From Rotaria sp. Silwood1 (Eukaryota > Rotifera > Eurotatoria > Philodinida > Philodinidae), in contig CAJNOP010000279.1 in NCBI GenBank assembly GCA_905250075.1, positions 186,001 through 250,000 on the forward strand: a stretch of 64,000 bases of DNA. Direction: 5' to 3'. The notes beneath the pieces are model-generated. The model was not told the origin of the DNA. It saw nothing but the letters and a program-made list of their open reading frames with translations, and made no database searches. Below, piece after piece: positions 1-9,418 of this stretch. Positions within the stretch are counted from its first letter, which is position 1; every line of letters begins with the position of its first letter. The position numbers were made by a program, and so were the translations under genes.

Positions 1-1
1 G

Positions 2-490
2 AATAAATGTCTAAGTGAACGAAGATACATTATTGCACTACTTTCACACCATCCAAAGTTAGATGAATTCTCCTTCATAGGCATGTCTTATCGAACTATG
101 CAAATGACTGATGATGATCTTCGAAAGTATCAAGTTGGATGTTCACTAATGACAAAGTCATTTTTATCATCATCGATTGAAGAAAAACTTGCTGTATTAT
201 TTTTATATCAACAAGAACTGGCACGAAAAGAAAGCGGTGAAAACGATCGACTCAAATCCGATGGAAAAAAGATCAAACAATGGGTTATGTGTACCTATCA
301 GATCAAACATCGACGCACTGCTTTGTACATTGAAAATACGTCTCAATATGCAATGGAAGGTGAAATACTGATTATGCCTTATACAGTATTTAGAGTGAAG
401 AAAATGGAATCAGTCAAACGTCCTGAATTATCAGATGAAGATTTTCCTACTATTGAATTAGAGGAATGTGATCAGTATTTAGATATATAA
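2..490 (+). CDS. NAD(P)+-arginine ADP-ribosyltransferase, C-terminal part (5' end outside window)
   Basis: The frame is open from the first bases of the window to a TAA at 488-490, about 162 residues, so this is the 3' exon of a gene that starts upstream. The R-S-E signature of arginine-specific mono-ADP-ribosyltransferases is visible: an Arg in SYRTM near the start, the SFLSSS strand (usual form S-T-S), and the catalytic E-x-E as EGEILIMPYTVF near the C terminus. Family members transfer ADP-ribose from NAD+ to arginines and are often secreted or GPI-linked in animals; large expansions are known in bdelloid rotifers. No C-terminal membrane or GPI signal follows the catalytic domain, which ends in an acidic tail. 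Location and target cannot be read from this fragment. The annotated start is simply the window edge. Confidence 0.8.
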   Translation, partial: NKCLSERRYIIALLSHHPKLDEFSFIGMSYRTMQMTDDDLRKYQVGCSLMTKSFLSSSIEEKLAVLFLYQQELARKESGENDRLKSDGKKIKQWVMCTYQIKHRRTALYIENTSQYAMEGEILIMPYTVFRVKKMESVKRPELSDEDFPTIELEECDQYLDI

Positions 491-1316
491 ATACAAAATA
501 CATTAACGTTCATCGAGATAATAAAGAGAGTTCAAATTTTTCTTTGAACAATAATACTACCGATAGTCATGGACTTTTTTATCTGTTGTATTGTCTCTAG
601 ATGTGAATAGATAACAAACAAGTAGTACGGTTACTATAAATCGCTTGATTCTTATTTGAATTCGTCTATGCATCTGTTTACTTATTTCTTGAAGGTATGG
701 GTGCGAAGATTCGTTTGTCTACTCATACCTACACATCCACACCCCATCAGTTTCTCGTTCTGGCATTATGAAACGAGTATTTTCTTAGGAGTTCAAAAAA
801 TTTTGGTTTTGATTACAATCTGTTTATATGATTTGATTGAACTTTGATTAGACATAAATTCTCGTCATCGTAAAATTATTTTCTTATATCAAATTTCTCA
901 ATGACTATTGTGAATCAATGTCGACTAAATAATCTTCAGTATTTCATGACGCAATGATTAATATTTCTTCAGCTTTTATTTAGATTTCTTTTTTCATTTC
1001 GAACGTGAAGCAAAATCTAATCAAACACATTTTATCTTTTTCAATGAATTTGTTTTTTCTACAATAGTTTTTGAGGAAAAAAATGTTCAATTGACTATTT
1101 TCATTCCATTTGACCATCATGTTCAAGAGAAAACCTATGGATTAAACAGTAATCGAGCTAGATACTGCTCCGATTCAGATATTCGACGTAGATCTTAGTT
1201 ATTCAATCAGATTTTCAGAGAGTTGCCAGACTTTGCAGTGGTTAACAGGCAACCGTGACCAATTGTTTAATTGGAATGCGTGATCGATAGAAAGAATTCA
1301 ATCATTTTTCAATCCT
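491..1316. other. Gene-free 3' flank of the ADP-ribosyltransferase gene
   Basis: AT-rich sequence with no convincing coding frame. It holds one GT/CA hairpin at 694-745 and otherwise nothing I can support. Confidence 0.5.
694..745. repeat. GT/CA hairpin, telomere-like (a)
   Basis: A short G-rich arm (GGTATGGGTGCG) is followed after a short loop by a CA-rich arm (CCTACACATCCACACCCC). It lies about 200 bp beyond the stop codon of the ADP-ribosyltransferase gene. It is the weakest stem of the hairpin family found throughout the window. Confidence 0.45.
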
Positions 1317-2910
1317 GTTCATCAATTTGAACCTTAATTCTAAACCGTTTAACTTCATTGTTATCTCTATCAACAACATAGAGAAATCCATTATTATTAC
1401 CGTTTTTTGTCAATCCCGAGTATCCAATATTGCAGATGATTGTTTTTCCATTTGTATTATTTTGATGAGGCTATCGAACTACGTTTTTATTACCATAATC
1501 ACAAATGATGGGGTAATAGTTGCATCTGCTCGATGCTGTAATTGATCAGGACGGTTTCTTTGTCCATTTTCACCGACCACAACTCGAGAAGTCACCGCAG
1601 CACATATCCATTCCGCAATACGATGATTGTAGCAGCCAGCAGTGTAAACAATTTGATCATTATCAATATGCAAACCTCATGGAGAGCAGAGTTGATTCAT
1701 TCCACTACCATGTATGAGTGAAGAGCGCGCCTATTGTACCGTTGAGTCCCGAAAAGAAAAATCCTTATAAGTCGAGTTCTGCTCAATGGATTTTGATAAC
1801 TTTTTTTTGTTTTACTGGTCTAAAGATGGCCATTCACTTCTGAAAAAAATCAGCCTTCCATCTGTTTCAGTTTCCGAGAAATCATAACAACAATGTCAAA
1901 TACCTAGCTTTCAACGCCATTTGGCAAAATAAAACCAATTTTTTAAAATTCCACTGCGACTTTTTTAAAATCATTTTTGCAGATACAGTTATAGAACTCT
2001 TCAAGAGTTTTCAGAACATGTCCTTAGTTTTAGCTTCAGGCAAAGTTTTATTGATGAAAAAAGTATCAATAATAGGTGTTAAGACACTTCTCATTTTTTG
2101 TGTAGAGCGACATTAAAATCATTGGCTTTTCGTTTGATGAAATTTCATTTGAACAAATTTGATTGTTTTTTGAAAAGAAAAGCGGGGGGGGGGGGTAGAG
2201 AGGAAGTAATTTGACAAATAAAAGAAGTTTGTTTCATAAATTTCGTTAATACAAAAATTTACACTAAATAAAAAAAACGATGTTCATTCCAAATGTAGAG
2301 CGACATTGTAAATTTTGTTATTGCTGTAACTCAATGAAAACTAAACTGTTTGCCATATAAATTTGATCCTTTTTCAGCTCATAGTGCAGAGTAATATTTC
2401 AAAAAAAATCAAGCGAAAAACTTTCTCCTTTCAAGAAAAAATTTAGTTTTACTAAGAAAGTGTAGAGCGACATTAAAGTCATTGGTATTTCGTTTGAAGA
2501 AACTTCATTCGAACAAATTTGAATGGATATCGAAGAAAAATAAGAGGAAAATAATTTGAGAAGTAAAAAAAGTTTGCTTCATAAATTTAGTTGATACAAA
2601 ATTATTACACAAAATTTTAAAAAAATGACGGTCACGCTGTATGTACAACGGCTTTTTAGCCGGTTATATTGTGAATCTCCACCATATCACAGGAAAGTGT
2701 AGGGAAAATAGTATTTTCATACACATTCAACATAGTTCTATCAAATACAACACTTAGTTTTTTCCTATCATTAGATTTATTTTTATCGATTTTTTTTCGC
2801 GGACGATACAATGGGCGCGCTCTTCACTCGTACATTTCCTTCAATCACAGTAGCACTATTCTGTATCCATCTTGCATTCGTTTTCAAACTTCCAGTATGT
2901 AGATTTGGTG
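1317..2910 (-). pseudogene. NHL-repeat protein gene relic, interrupted by a MITE
   Basis: On the minus strand an exon begins after a plausible acceptor near 2911 and reads TNARWIQNSATVIEGN. It is interrupted at 2832 by the element 1715-2830 and resumes at 1714 with HGSGMNQLCSP, then VYTAGCYNHRIAEW and, in a shifted frame, FLYVVDRDNNEVKRF. These are typical NHL-repeat phrases (D-x-x-N-x-R-I-x-x-W) matching the two intact NHL genes at the far end of the window. Decay is clear: a TGA after CSP near 1687, a one-base frameshift near 1500, and a TAG where family members usually have Trp. Removing the element plus one TA copy restores reading continuity across the insertion point, so the insertion hit a formerly coding exon. 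Upstream exons were not recognised. Confidence 0.75.
1715..2830. mobile_element. Mariner/Tc1-type non-autonomous element (MITE), 1.1 kb
   Basis: The ends are inverted repeats: TGAGTGAAGAGCGCGCCTAT at 1715 and, on the opposite strand, CGAGTGAAGAGCGCGCCCAT from 2830, matching over about 26 bp with few differences. A TA flanks both ends (1713-1714, 2831-2832), the target duplication expected of the Tc1/mariner/IS630 superfamily. There is no transposase frame inside. Internally a TGTAGAGCGACATTAAA-type module recurs near 2100, 2296 and 2460, and there is a run of 12 G at 2184-2195. It sits inside the NHL relic, which gives an independent check of the boundaries. Confidence 0.82.
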
Positions 2911-3311
2911 CTGCAAATAAAAGACAATTTCATTTGTGGATGATGTATCAATGTACGTGGATCAAAGTTGATATCTGAAGTGAAGATTGCTGATTAAGAC
3001 AGAGAGAGAGAGAAATAAAAATTTTGCTGTATGATTATACTGAGCAATGTCTCAATGTTAATTTCGTTGTTTTGATATTTCATTTACTAACATCTTATGA
3101 TTGATTATTGGTAACAATGACAAAAACACAAATCAATCTATTACTTTAAATATTTTTCGGACAATATTGTTATCAAATATCGAGTGACGTAGAATAAATA
3201 TTGCATTAAATTTAATCGAATAGCCAAATGAAGAATAAAAATGTTTTTTTTTTATTTGTTCATTTTTTTCACTGAAGGTTTCAGTTCGTCTATCAGTTTT
3301 GTCTTTATTAT
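2911..3311. other. Gene-free spacer
   Basis: AT-rich sequence upstream (in minus sense) of the NHL relic, with a short AG microsatellite at 3001-3012. No exon for the missing N terminus of the relic was recognised. Confidence 0.4.
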
Positions 3312-3718
3312 TACATGGTCCTGACAGATAACTTCAGCTAATTCATCCTGCAAACTATAATCTAACGACCATAATTAAGCGACTTTGACGGTCAACGGAT
3401 CTTTGGAATAGATTCAAGAAAATGATCAGGGCGGCATTTTTGACTCAGGTAATGCATGTGAGACCTTGCGCCATTTTGCTGATATGCCTGTCTGTTTCCT
3501 AAAGTTTTGTTCCCGAATTTCAGAGGTATTGAAAGAATGTCATTGATGTATCTTTCTTCATCGATCGTTCCATCTTCCAAAATCATAAGCACTCTCAGTT
3601 CTTGTTCACATACATCTAAATAAACCGTCACTTTTACTGAGAATTTTGTCTCTCCATGAACAGTACCTTTCTTTTCTATTTCTGCTCTGTTCAGTCTACA
3701 TCTGGTCATTCTCAACAT
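3312..3718 (-). pseudogene. Decayed Tc1/mariner-family transposase, C-terminal half
   Basis: The minus-strand frame 3718-3392 (108 codons) contains KVTVYLDV, RYINDILSIPL and then YQQNGARSH, the form of the second catalytic block of mariner/Tc1 DDE transposases (FQQDGAPxH), with the expected Asp replaced by Asn. Just after HFLESIPKIR a TGA stands where the family has the W of WPPxSPDLNPLDY. The rest of that block (PLDYSLQDELAEVI) is readable only after a frameshift. So the frame carries a stop, a shift and a lost acidic residue, and cannot encode an active enzyme. It lies about 0.5 kb from the TA-flanked MITE, but its ends were not found, so a direct relationship is only possible. Confidence 0.7.
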
Positions 3719-4136
3719 TGTAGTTAGTTGATGGATTGAACTGCGTGAGGCTACCTATTGAGACCATGTAACAACAAATGCAACATTGATAAACGAAATG
3801 AAACTATCCGTCAAAAAAAATTAAAAAATAAAAACAATTAAATTTTGTATTTCATTTACTTGGATGGATGGTTGTTGGCGTTCTGTTCAGTTAAATTCAC
3901 ACCCACACCCACATCTTATCCTAAGAAGAAATATCTAAAAAGTCAATGAAAGTATATTATCAATTACAATGGAGTGCTTCAAATAAATCGAGCGTGCTAT
4001 TCATTCTTTTGACCTTTTCAAAACACAAGAAGCTTATGTTATATACACGCGAATCAATGAAAAGTAAATATAATTTTTTTTATCTATTCAAACATAAATA
4101 AAGATTGATTCGCAACGAAACTGTAATGTGTTTAAT
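3719..4136. other. Gene-free spacer with CA tract
   Basis: It contains a single CA-rich tract (CACACCCACACCCACATC) at 3897-3915 without a clear partner arm, and otherwise only AT-rich sequence up to the target duplication of the next element. Confidence 0.4.
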
Positions 4137-4704
4137 CTGGCCTCCGATTGCGATTTTTTTAAAATATAGGAATCCTTAGAGGATCAAGTTTGTCTAAAAT
4201 ATAGGATTTTCGATAAAAAATGACAAAAATATAGGATTTTTTATAGATCGTTTCTGTTCATTTGTTTTGGCGTTTTTTAACTTCTCTGCTCGAATATCGT
4301 TTTAATGAAGCTGTTATAAACTGGCTTCCAATTAAATATTTTCGAAATTATAGGAATTCCTATATAGGATTTCGTTTTCTGAATTATGCGATTGTTTTCG
4401 CTAAAAAAAAAGTAAAAAATTGACCACAATTTAGGTATTGTACGCCGAACCGTACCTCAAATGTATGTGCTTTACTTGCCAGAAATAGCTATTCACATGA
4501 TCCGGTTTTCTCGTAAAAACTGATGACCGGGGGGGGGGGGGGGGGTAGCGCCGCGATGATCCCTGTACTCCCCCCTCAGGAAAAAGTCAGGTCTCATAGA
4601 ATTTTTCCACTTTTTTGACAAAATATAGGAAAATCAATCGAAATATAGGACAAAATATAGGATTTTTCAAAAAAATAGGAATTATAGGATGAATCGGAGC
4701 CCAG
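4137..4704. mobile_element. Short inverted-terminal-repeat element with 9-bp target duplication (hAT- or Mutator-like MITE)
   Basis: The terminal inverted repeats are CTGGCCTCCGATT at 4137 and CTGGGCTCCGATT read inward from 4704 (12 of 13 identical). The flanks carry an exact direct repeat GTGTTTAAT at 4128-4136 and 4705-4713. Nine bases would suit Mutator-like elements, while eight plus one chance match would suit hAT; the short ends favour hAT. The interior has no coding frame. It is packed with AAATATAGGATTTTT-type modules in both orientations and has a run of 17 G at 4529-4545. Confidence 0.8.
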
Positions 4705-6743
4705 GTGTTTAATTCAACGGTGAAATTTAACCCGAATACATAGCTTGGACCACCTTTCATTTAATGCTCTTTATATAAATATATTGCGACTTCGTTTCAT
4801 TAGGATTCACAATCTTTATTGGCGGAACAAGTGAGAATGTAAACTAATGTTGTTGAAACTTAGTTAAAACAAATTTTTTTTTGACAAAAACTAAGAAAAT
4901 GCACTGCCAAAATTGATTAACAAGAAAACTTGCTAGTGTTGTTAGATACTTAAAATATAAGTACATTCATATTTTTTCCGGCACGATCCTTCGAATATTA
5001 ATATTTGAGAAAAGCTTTGCAATAAATATAATTCATTGTATTAATGGAAATAACGTATAGACAAATATCAAGATGAGTTCCGAAATACTAGTAGTGATCT
5101 CAACAATAGAAAAAGTAGAGGATTTTTTAAAAGATGTACTCGATTAGTGATATGTGTTCACCAAAAGATTAATTAGTATTGATAACTCTAAATGAAAATC
5201 GATTTCATTGTGCTAAACAGATATATAGTATGATCTGACTCATATTGAAAGAGGATGTGGGTGAGGTTATGGGTATGATTTTAGGTCTTGTCTTCACCCA
5301 CACCCACCCATACCCCGTTTATTCATCGTCCTATTTTGTTCGACTAATTCACTGCAATGAGCTAACGTTGTATCGTACCAAATCACCAAATGATAATAAC
5401 GACCAATGCTGAGAAACAGTTGAAAGGACTGTTGAAGACTTTCAAAAAAAGAGTAGTTGCTCGAGTCAAACACAGTTCGACTCAGTTCAGGTCTATGGTA
5501 TAGCTTCCTCGATAATCCAATAAGGTCGAATTGTAACAATTAAAGTCTGAATCAAATGAGACCTCTCTAAACCCTGTACTACTTTTCCTTGTTGAAGTAA
5601 CATTTTTATCAAAACAATGTGAAAATTCAGTGATTTCTTTCTGTCTGTTATTCTGTTCAGATACGTAAACTTAAGGCAAAATTTGTACACGATAACATTT
5701 TTCAAAGCGCAAAGTCATTTTAAGAAATGCGCCAGTAAAAATGCAATACGATGAGAAGATTATTTGTCGACTGAACAATTGTCTTAGTTTGCCGAGCCAT
5801 CCTCTGTGGTTTGTATGGCTTAACAAAACACTTTTGAATACTCAAAGTTTTTTCCTGCAAGAATATAGCTAGCACAATGACATAGATATTAGTAGTAATA
5901 AAGTGAAAAACAAATTTTTGTTATCTATAAAAATCTGGCAGGTGTTGGATACTATTGTCAGAAACAGACTAGATATTATTGAATCATAAGCTCACTCAAC
6001 GCCTACTCTATCTCTTAACATTAATTAGTATTGCATTCTTGTAACTGGTGTATAATAAATACCAGCCATTTTTTAACGACTACTTACCAGTGGGTGGTAG
6101 GGTACCGCAAACTTTTTTCTGCAAGCACTGTTCTTTGTATTAGTGTTGAATATGGGTTGTACAATTCTCTTATGTATTATGAATAAATTACAGTATTAGT
6201 ATCAACAGTTATTATTCAAAAGTCTTAGATAGTGCGCAGTTTTCTTTTATCTGTTTTTTTCTCTTCACATCTTCATGAGAAAAAAAGTAGATATCTTTTG
6301 AAATCTTTCGTTATTTACTCTGATATAGTTTCAGATCTACGTGAAAAGGAACACTGTTATGTTGAATCAAAATGTAACAGTAGCCTACTCACTATTGAAA
6401 AGAGCATGATATTTGCTGAGGGATACAGCTTTTCCTTGTATTTTAAAAACCTTTCAGCTTAATACCTACAAGATTAATATGTACAATATGATGGAGTCTG
6501 TTTAATCGTACTGGAGGATCCTTGCCACGCCTATTACAGTCCATGATGGAAGCCGAAGAGAAGTATGTCGGCATGTGTATTACAGGCTTTGCGATGGACG
6601 AGGGAGGTAGAATACGTCCAACTTTCTAGCCATATACTTCAGCACTCGTTAACAATCGTGTTTCACAGAAAATTTTTTATTTAAGCTGGATAGAATACTA
6701 AGGTAGAAGAAAGCCTGAACTACAAAATGAGACCACCCTCACC
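4705..6743. other. Gene-free region with a GT/CA hairpin
   Basis: Two overlapping minus-strand frames (5705-5493 and 5539-5294) resemble no family I recognise and run into the hairpin at 5251-5317. The plus frame at 6232-6462 is also unrecognised and starts with GTG. I do not call them genes. Apart from the hairpin the region is featureless. Confidence 0.45.
5251..5317. repeat. GT/CA hairpin, telomere-like (c)
   Basis: The G-rich arm GATGTGGGTGAGGTTATGGG is followed after a short loop by the C-rich arm CACCCACACCCACCCATACC. The arms can pair to form an imperfect stem. Confidence 0.7.
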
Positions 6744-6908
6744 CAGTGGCGGGCCAACCAAGAACTTTTAGATGTGGCAATAAAACATTTGACTGTGGTA
6801 ACGAGCATTTTTTTGACTGGCTCTGTGCTAGTTTCAAAACTTTTTCAATAGAAAAATTTTTTCAGGTGTGACAATTGCCACTAATTGCCTCATGATGGCT
6901 CGCCCATG
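6744..6908. mobile_element. hAT-like MITE, 165 bp
   Basis: The left end is CAGTGGCGGGCC, and the right end read inward from 6908 is CATGGGCGAGCC, 12-bp inverted repeats with three mismatches. Eight-base flanks CCCTCACC (6736-6743) and CCCTCAGC (6909-6916) match 7 of 8, as expected for an aged hAT target duplication. CAGTGGCGG is a common hAT terminus. No coding capacity. Confidence 0.65.
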
Positions 6909-7734
6909 CCCTCAGCGTTCCATGACTTTTCTTGAAAAAGTTATGGATTTTTTAAGCTCTTTGTTCAAAACCAAATAAGACTCAATTTTTTTAGTTTTAT
7001 CTGTACAGAAAATGACGATTTAGTGTATAAAAAGAAACCATCTTAGCCCAAACAGAATTAAACATGATTATAAAAAGTGATGTATTTCATAGTAGTGACA
7101 AACTTCTGGTATGATCAATATGTCTGTAACTGAGGAAGATTTTTTGGCGTAACATGTTTTTGACTGCAAATAGTAATGCAATCAAATGATTTCTTTCGCA
7201 TCTGCTTCTCAATATCAGCTTCATAGAAAACTTTTTAAGAGAGAAACCTAGGCGCTGATCAACATTCAATTGTTTGATATAATATGTGCATCTGAATCAG
7301 CGATGTCAACAACTGCTAAATCCAAATGTTTAGTGTTTTCGTTTATGTTGGTAAAAGTTAGTCTAGCCCAACTTTTGAGTACTCTCAATTTCCATGAAAA
7401 ACCTATAAAAAATTGCTTCCGAAAGCTAGAATCCTCTAGCCCGACACCACAGTAACTAAATATTTAATACGATATATTAGGAGATAGAGCGAAAAACAAA
7501 TTCAATAAAATCGATCATTTAGATATTCTATAATTTATCGTGTACCGATTCGGTTTTATTTGGCAAACATTTTGACAAGACTCATTTTTGTCAGTAAAGC
7601 ACGGTGGCTCTCAAAATTACAAGGCAAGCAGATGGAATTCTTTTGTTTCATCTATATCTTAGAAGCTGAATAAGCTCAAATGGTTTCGTTTTCACCATAT
7701 AGTAGCCTATAGTCTCTAGTATATCCATACAAAA
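6909..7734. other. Gene-free spacer
   Basis: AT-rich sequence with small random frames on both strands (7087-7269 minus, 7270-7455 plus) that lack family signatures. Nothing else seen. Confidence 0.4.
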
Positions 7735-8735
7735 TTTCAGATCAATCAATGTATATTAGTAAAATACGCTCTGATCCACTCTGAGCGCCGTTTTACGAGA
7801 CACTTATAGCAGTCGATAAACCTTAAAATTCTGAGCCTATTGAATTCCACTCTGAGTCATTCTGGGAGAAGTATCTCGAACTTCAAGTGGAAAAACTTCT
7901 TAGAACGGGGTACACTCTCACCCATTCTGATCCAAAATTTCAAAAACAAAATCTTCAGAAAGATCAAGTCAAATGGTCCCTATAACTTTTTAAGGTCTGT
8001 CTAGGGTGGTCTCGATAACTTTTTATAGGACTACTTGGAAAGAATCTATGTTTCTGCATTATTTCTCTCAGCTGATCATATTTCAGCAAGGGCTTTCTTC
8101 ACTATAGTAAGAATAGAATACGTGTTGTTTCAGTCAATTAGGGGGTTATCTGAAGTTCTTTCTCATATGGCTCGAACAGTACGGTGTTCTATTCTTACTG
8201 TAGTAAAGAAAACGCTTGCTCAAATCTGATTACCTCAGAGAAATAATGTGGAAACATAGATTCTTACCAAGTAGCCCCATAAAAAGTTATCGGGACCACC
8301 TCTACACAGGTTTTAAAAAGTTATAGGAACCGTTTGACTTGATTTTTTCGAAGATTTATTTTTTTTGAGCTTTTAGCTGAGTGGCTCATAGTGGGTAAGA
8401 ATGGACCGTCCTAAGAAGTTTTTGCACATTATGCTCGAGATATTTCTTCCAGAATGGCTAAGAGCTGGACCCAATAGTAAAATGGCGCTCAGAGCAAGGG
8501 AGAAAAGCTGAAAACTGAATTTTTTGAGCGAAATTCAACCACGAAAAATCTCAAAAAATGGAAAAACTCAAAAATCTCAGCTCTTCCCCCTTCGAAAAAC
8601 TGGTATTTCTGATAAATTTGATTGAAAATTGAGTTTTTTTGAGTAAGAATCTCAAAAACCTCAGCTTTTCCCTCTTGGCTCAGAGTGGATCAGAGCATAT
8701 TTTGCTAGTACCCTGAATCAGTTGATTTTCGATTT
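7735..8735. repeat. Long foldback (imperfect inverted repeat), about 1 kb
   Basis: The two halves are reverse complements of each other around a centre near 8130-8180. For example GAATCTATGTTTC near 8040 pairs with GAAACATAGATTC near 8257, and CTATAACTTTTTAA near 7980 pairs with TTAAAAAGTTATAG near 8315. The outer ends share GCTCTGATCCACTCTGAG (7768-7785) with its complement at 8679-8695. The right half carries an extra nested palindrome at about 8495-8690. No transposase frame is present, so this is probably a foldback-type or MITE-like element. A related ATAACTTTTT...GGACTATCC motif recurs at 39.5-39.7 kb. Confidence 0.8.
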
Positions 8736-8893
8736 GCTATTGGCTAAATAATCGCATGATGTTCTCCTTTACTGTTTATTAAAATAATCCCCGAACTCTC
8801 TTTTTCTGAGCCATGACGCTCCTATTTCAACTTTAAACTTCTCCATGACAGGCTATTCGATAGAGAAAATTCCTCTCTGAACGATGAACTACA

Positions 8894-9326
8894 ATTTAGT
8901 GTAGAGCCTTGTCGGAAACGATGCGAAAATGAATGATTTTCAAGACATACCAAAAATTATCGATTGAAATGGCATTCTTTTTCTTCTATAATTTCCACAA
9001 ATTTTGAACGCGTCATTAGAAAGAGCACGATAAACTACACTAAAATTGCAGATTGAACAAATATTCAACGTTATAAAGTTAAGATAGTCAATTTCAATTG
9101 TCATATTAACACTGCGAAAAAATCAATATTAGAATTGGCTAAAACAGCTTCATAACGTAGAACAACTGTTCAGTCCACAATTCTAGTGCAAATTGTCACG
9201 CTCTTTCTAATAGTGCATTTAAAATTTGGAGAAATCATAGAAGAAGATAAATGCCAAAATGCCATTTTGATTACCTTGAAAATCACTCATTTTTCGTACC
9301 GTTATCGACAAGGTGCTACACTAAAT
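8894..9326. repeat. Foldback repeat, about 430 bp
   Basis: The left arm begins ATTTAGTGTAGAGCCTTGTC and the right arm ends with the matching complement GACAAGGTGCTACACTAAAT. The arms continue inward with, for example, TTCTTCTATAATTTCC near 8980 against GGAGAAATCATAGAAGAA near 9228, and ATTAGAAAGAGC near 9014 against GCTCTTTCTAAT near 9200. The centre is near 9110. TA dinucleotides near both ends would fit a mariner-type MITE, but the identity runs past them, so the exact ends are uncertain. It lies just beyond the 3' end of the monooxygenase gene. Confidence 0.75.
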
Positions 9327-9418
9327 GTATACTTTGCAATACAAATTGAAAATCCAGCTCCACACAAAGGTAAGGTCACATTATTTTGTCATGTGAACTG
9401 AAATAAGTATCATTTTAT

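Noticed and set aside
5294-5705. Two overlapping minus-strand frames of 70-81 codons.
   Set aside because: No recognised motif, mutually overlapping in different frames, and one runs into a GT/CA hairpin.
6232-6462. 76-codon plus-strand frame.
   Set aside because: GTG start, no motif and no splice context.
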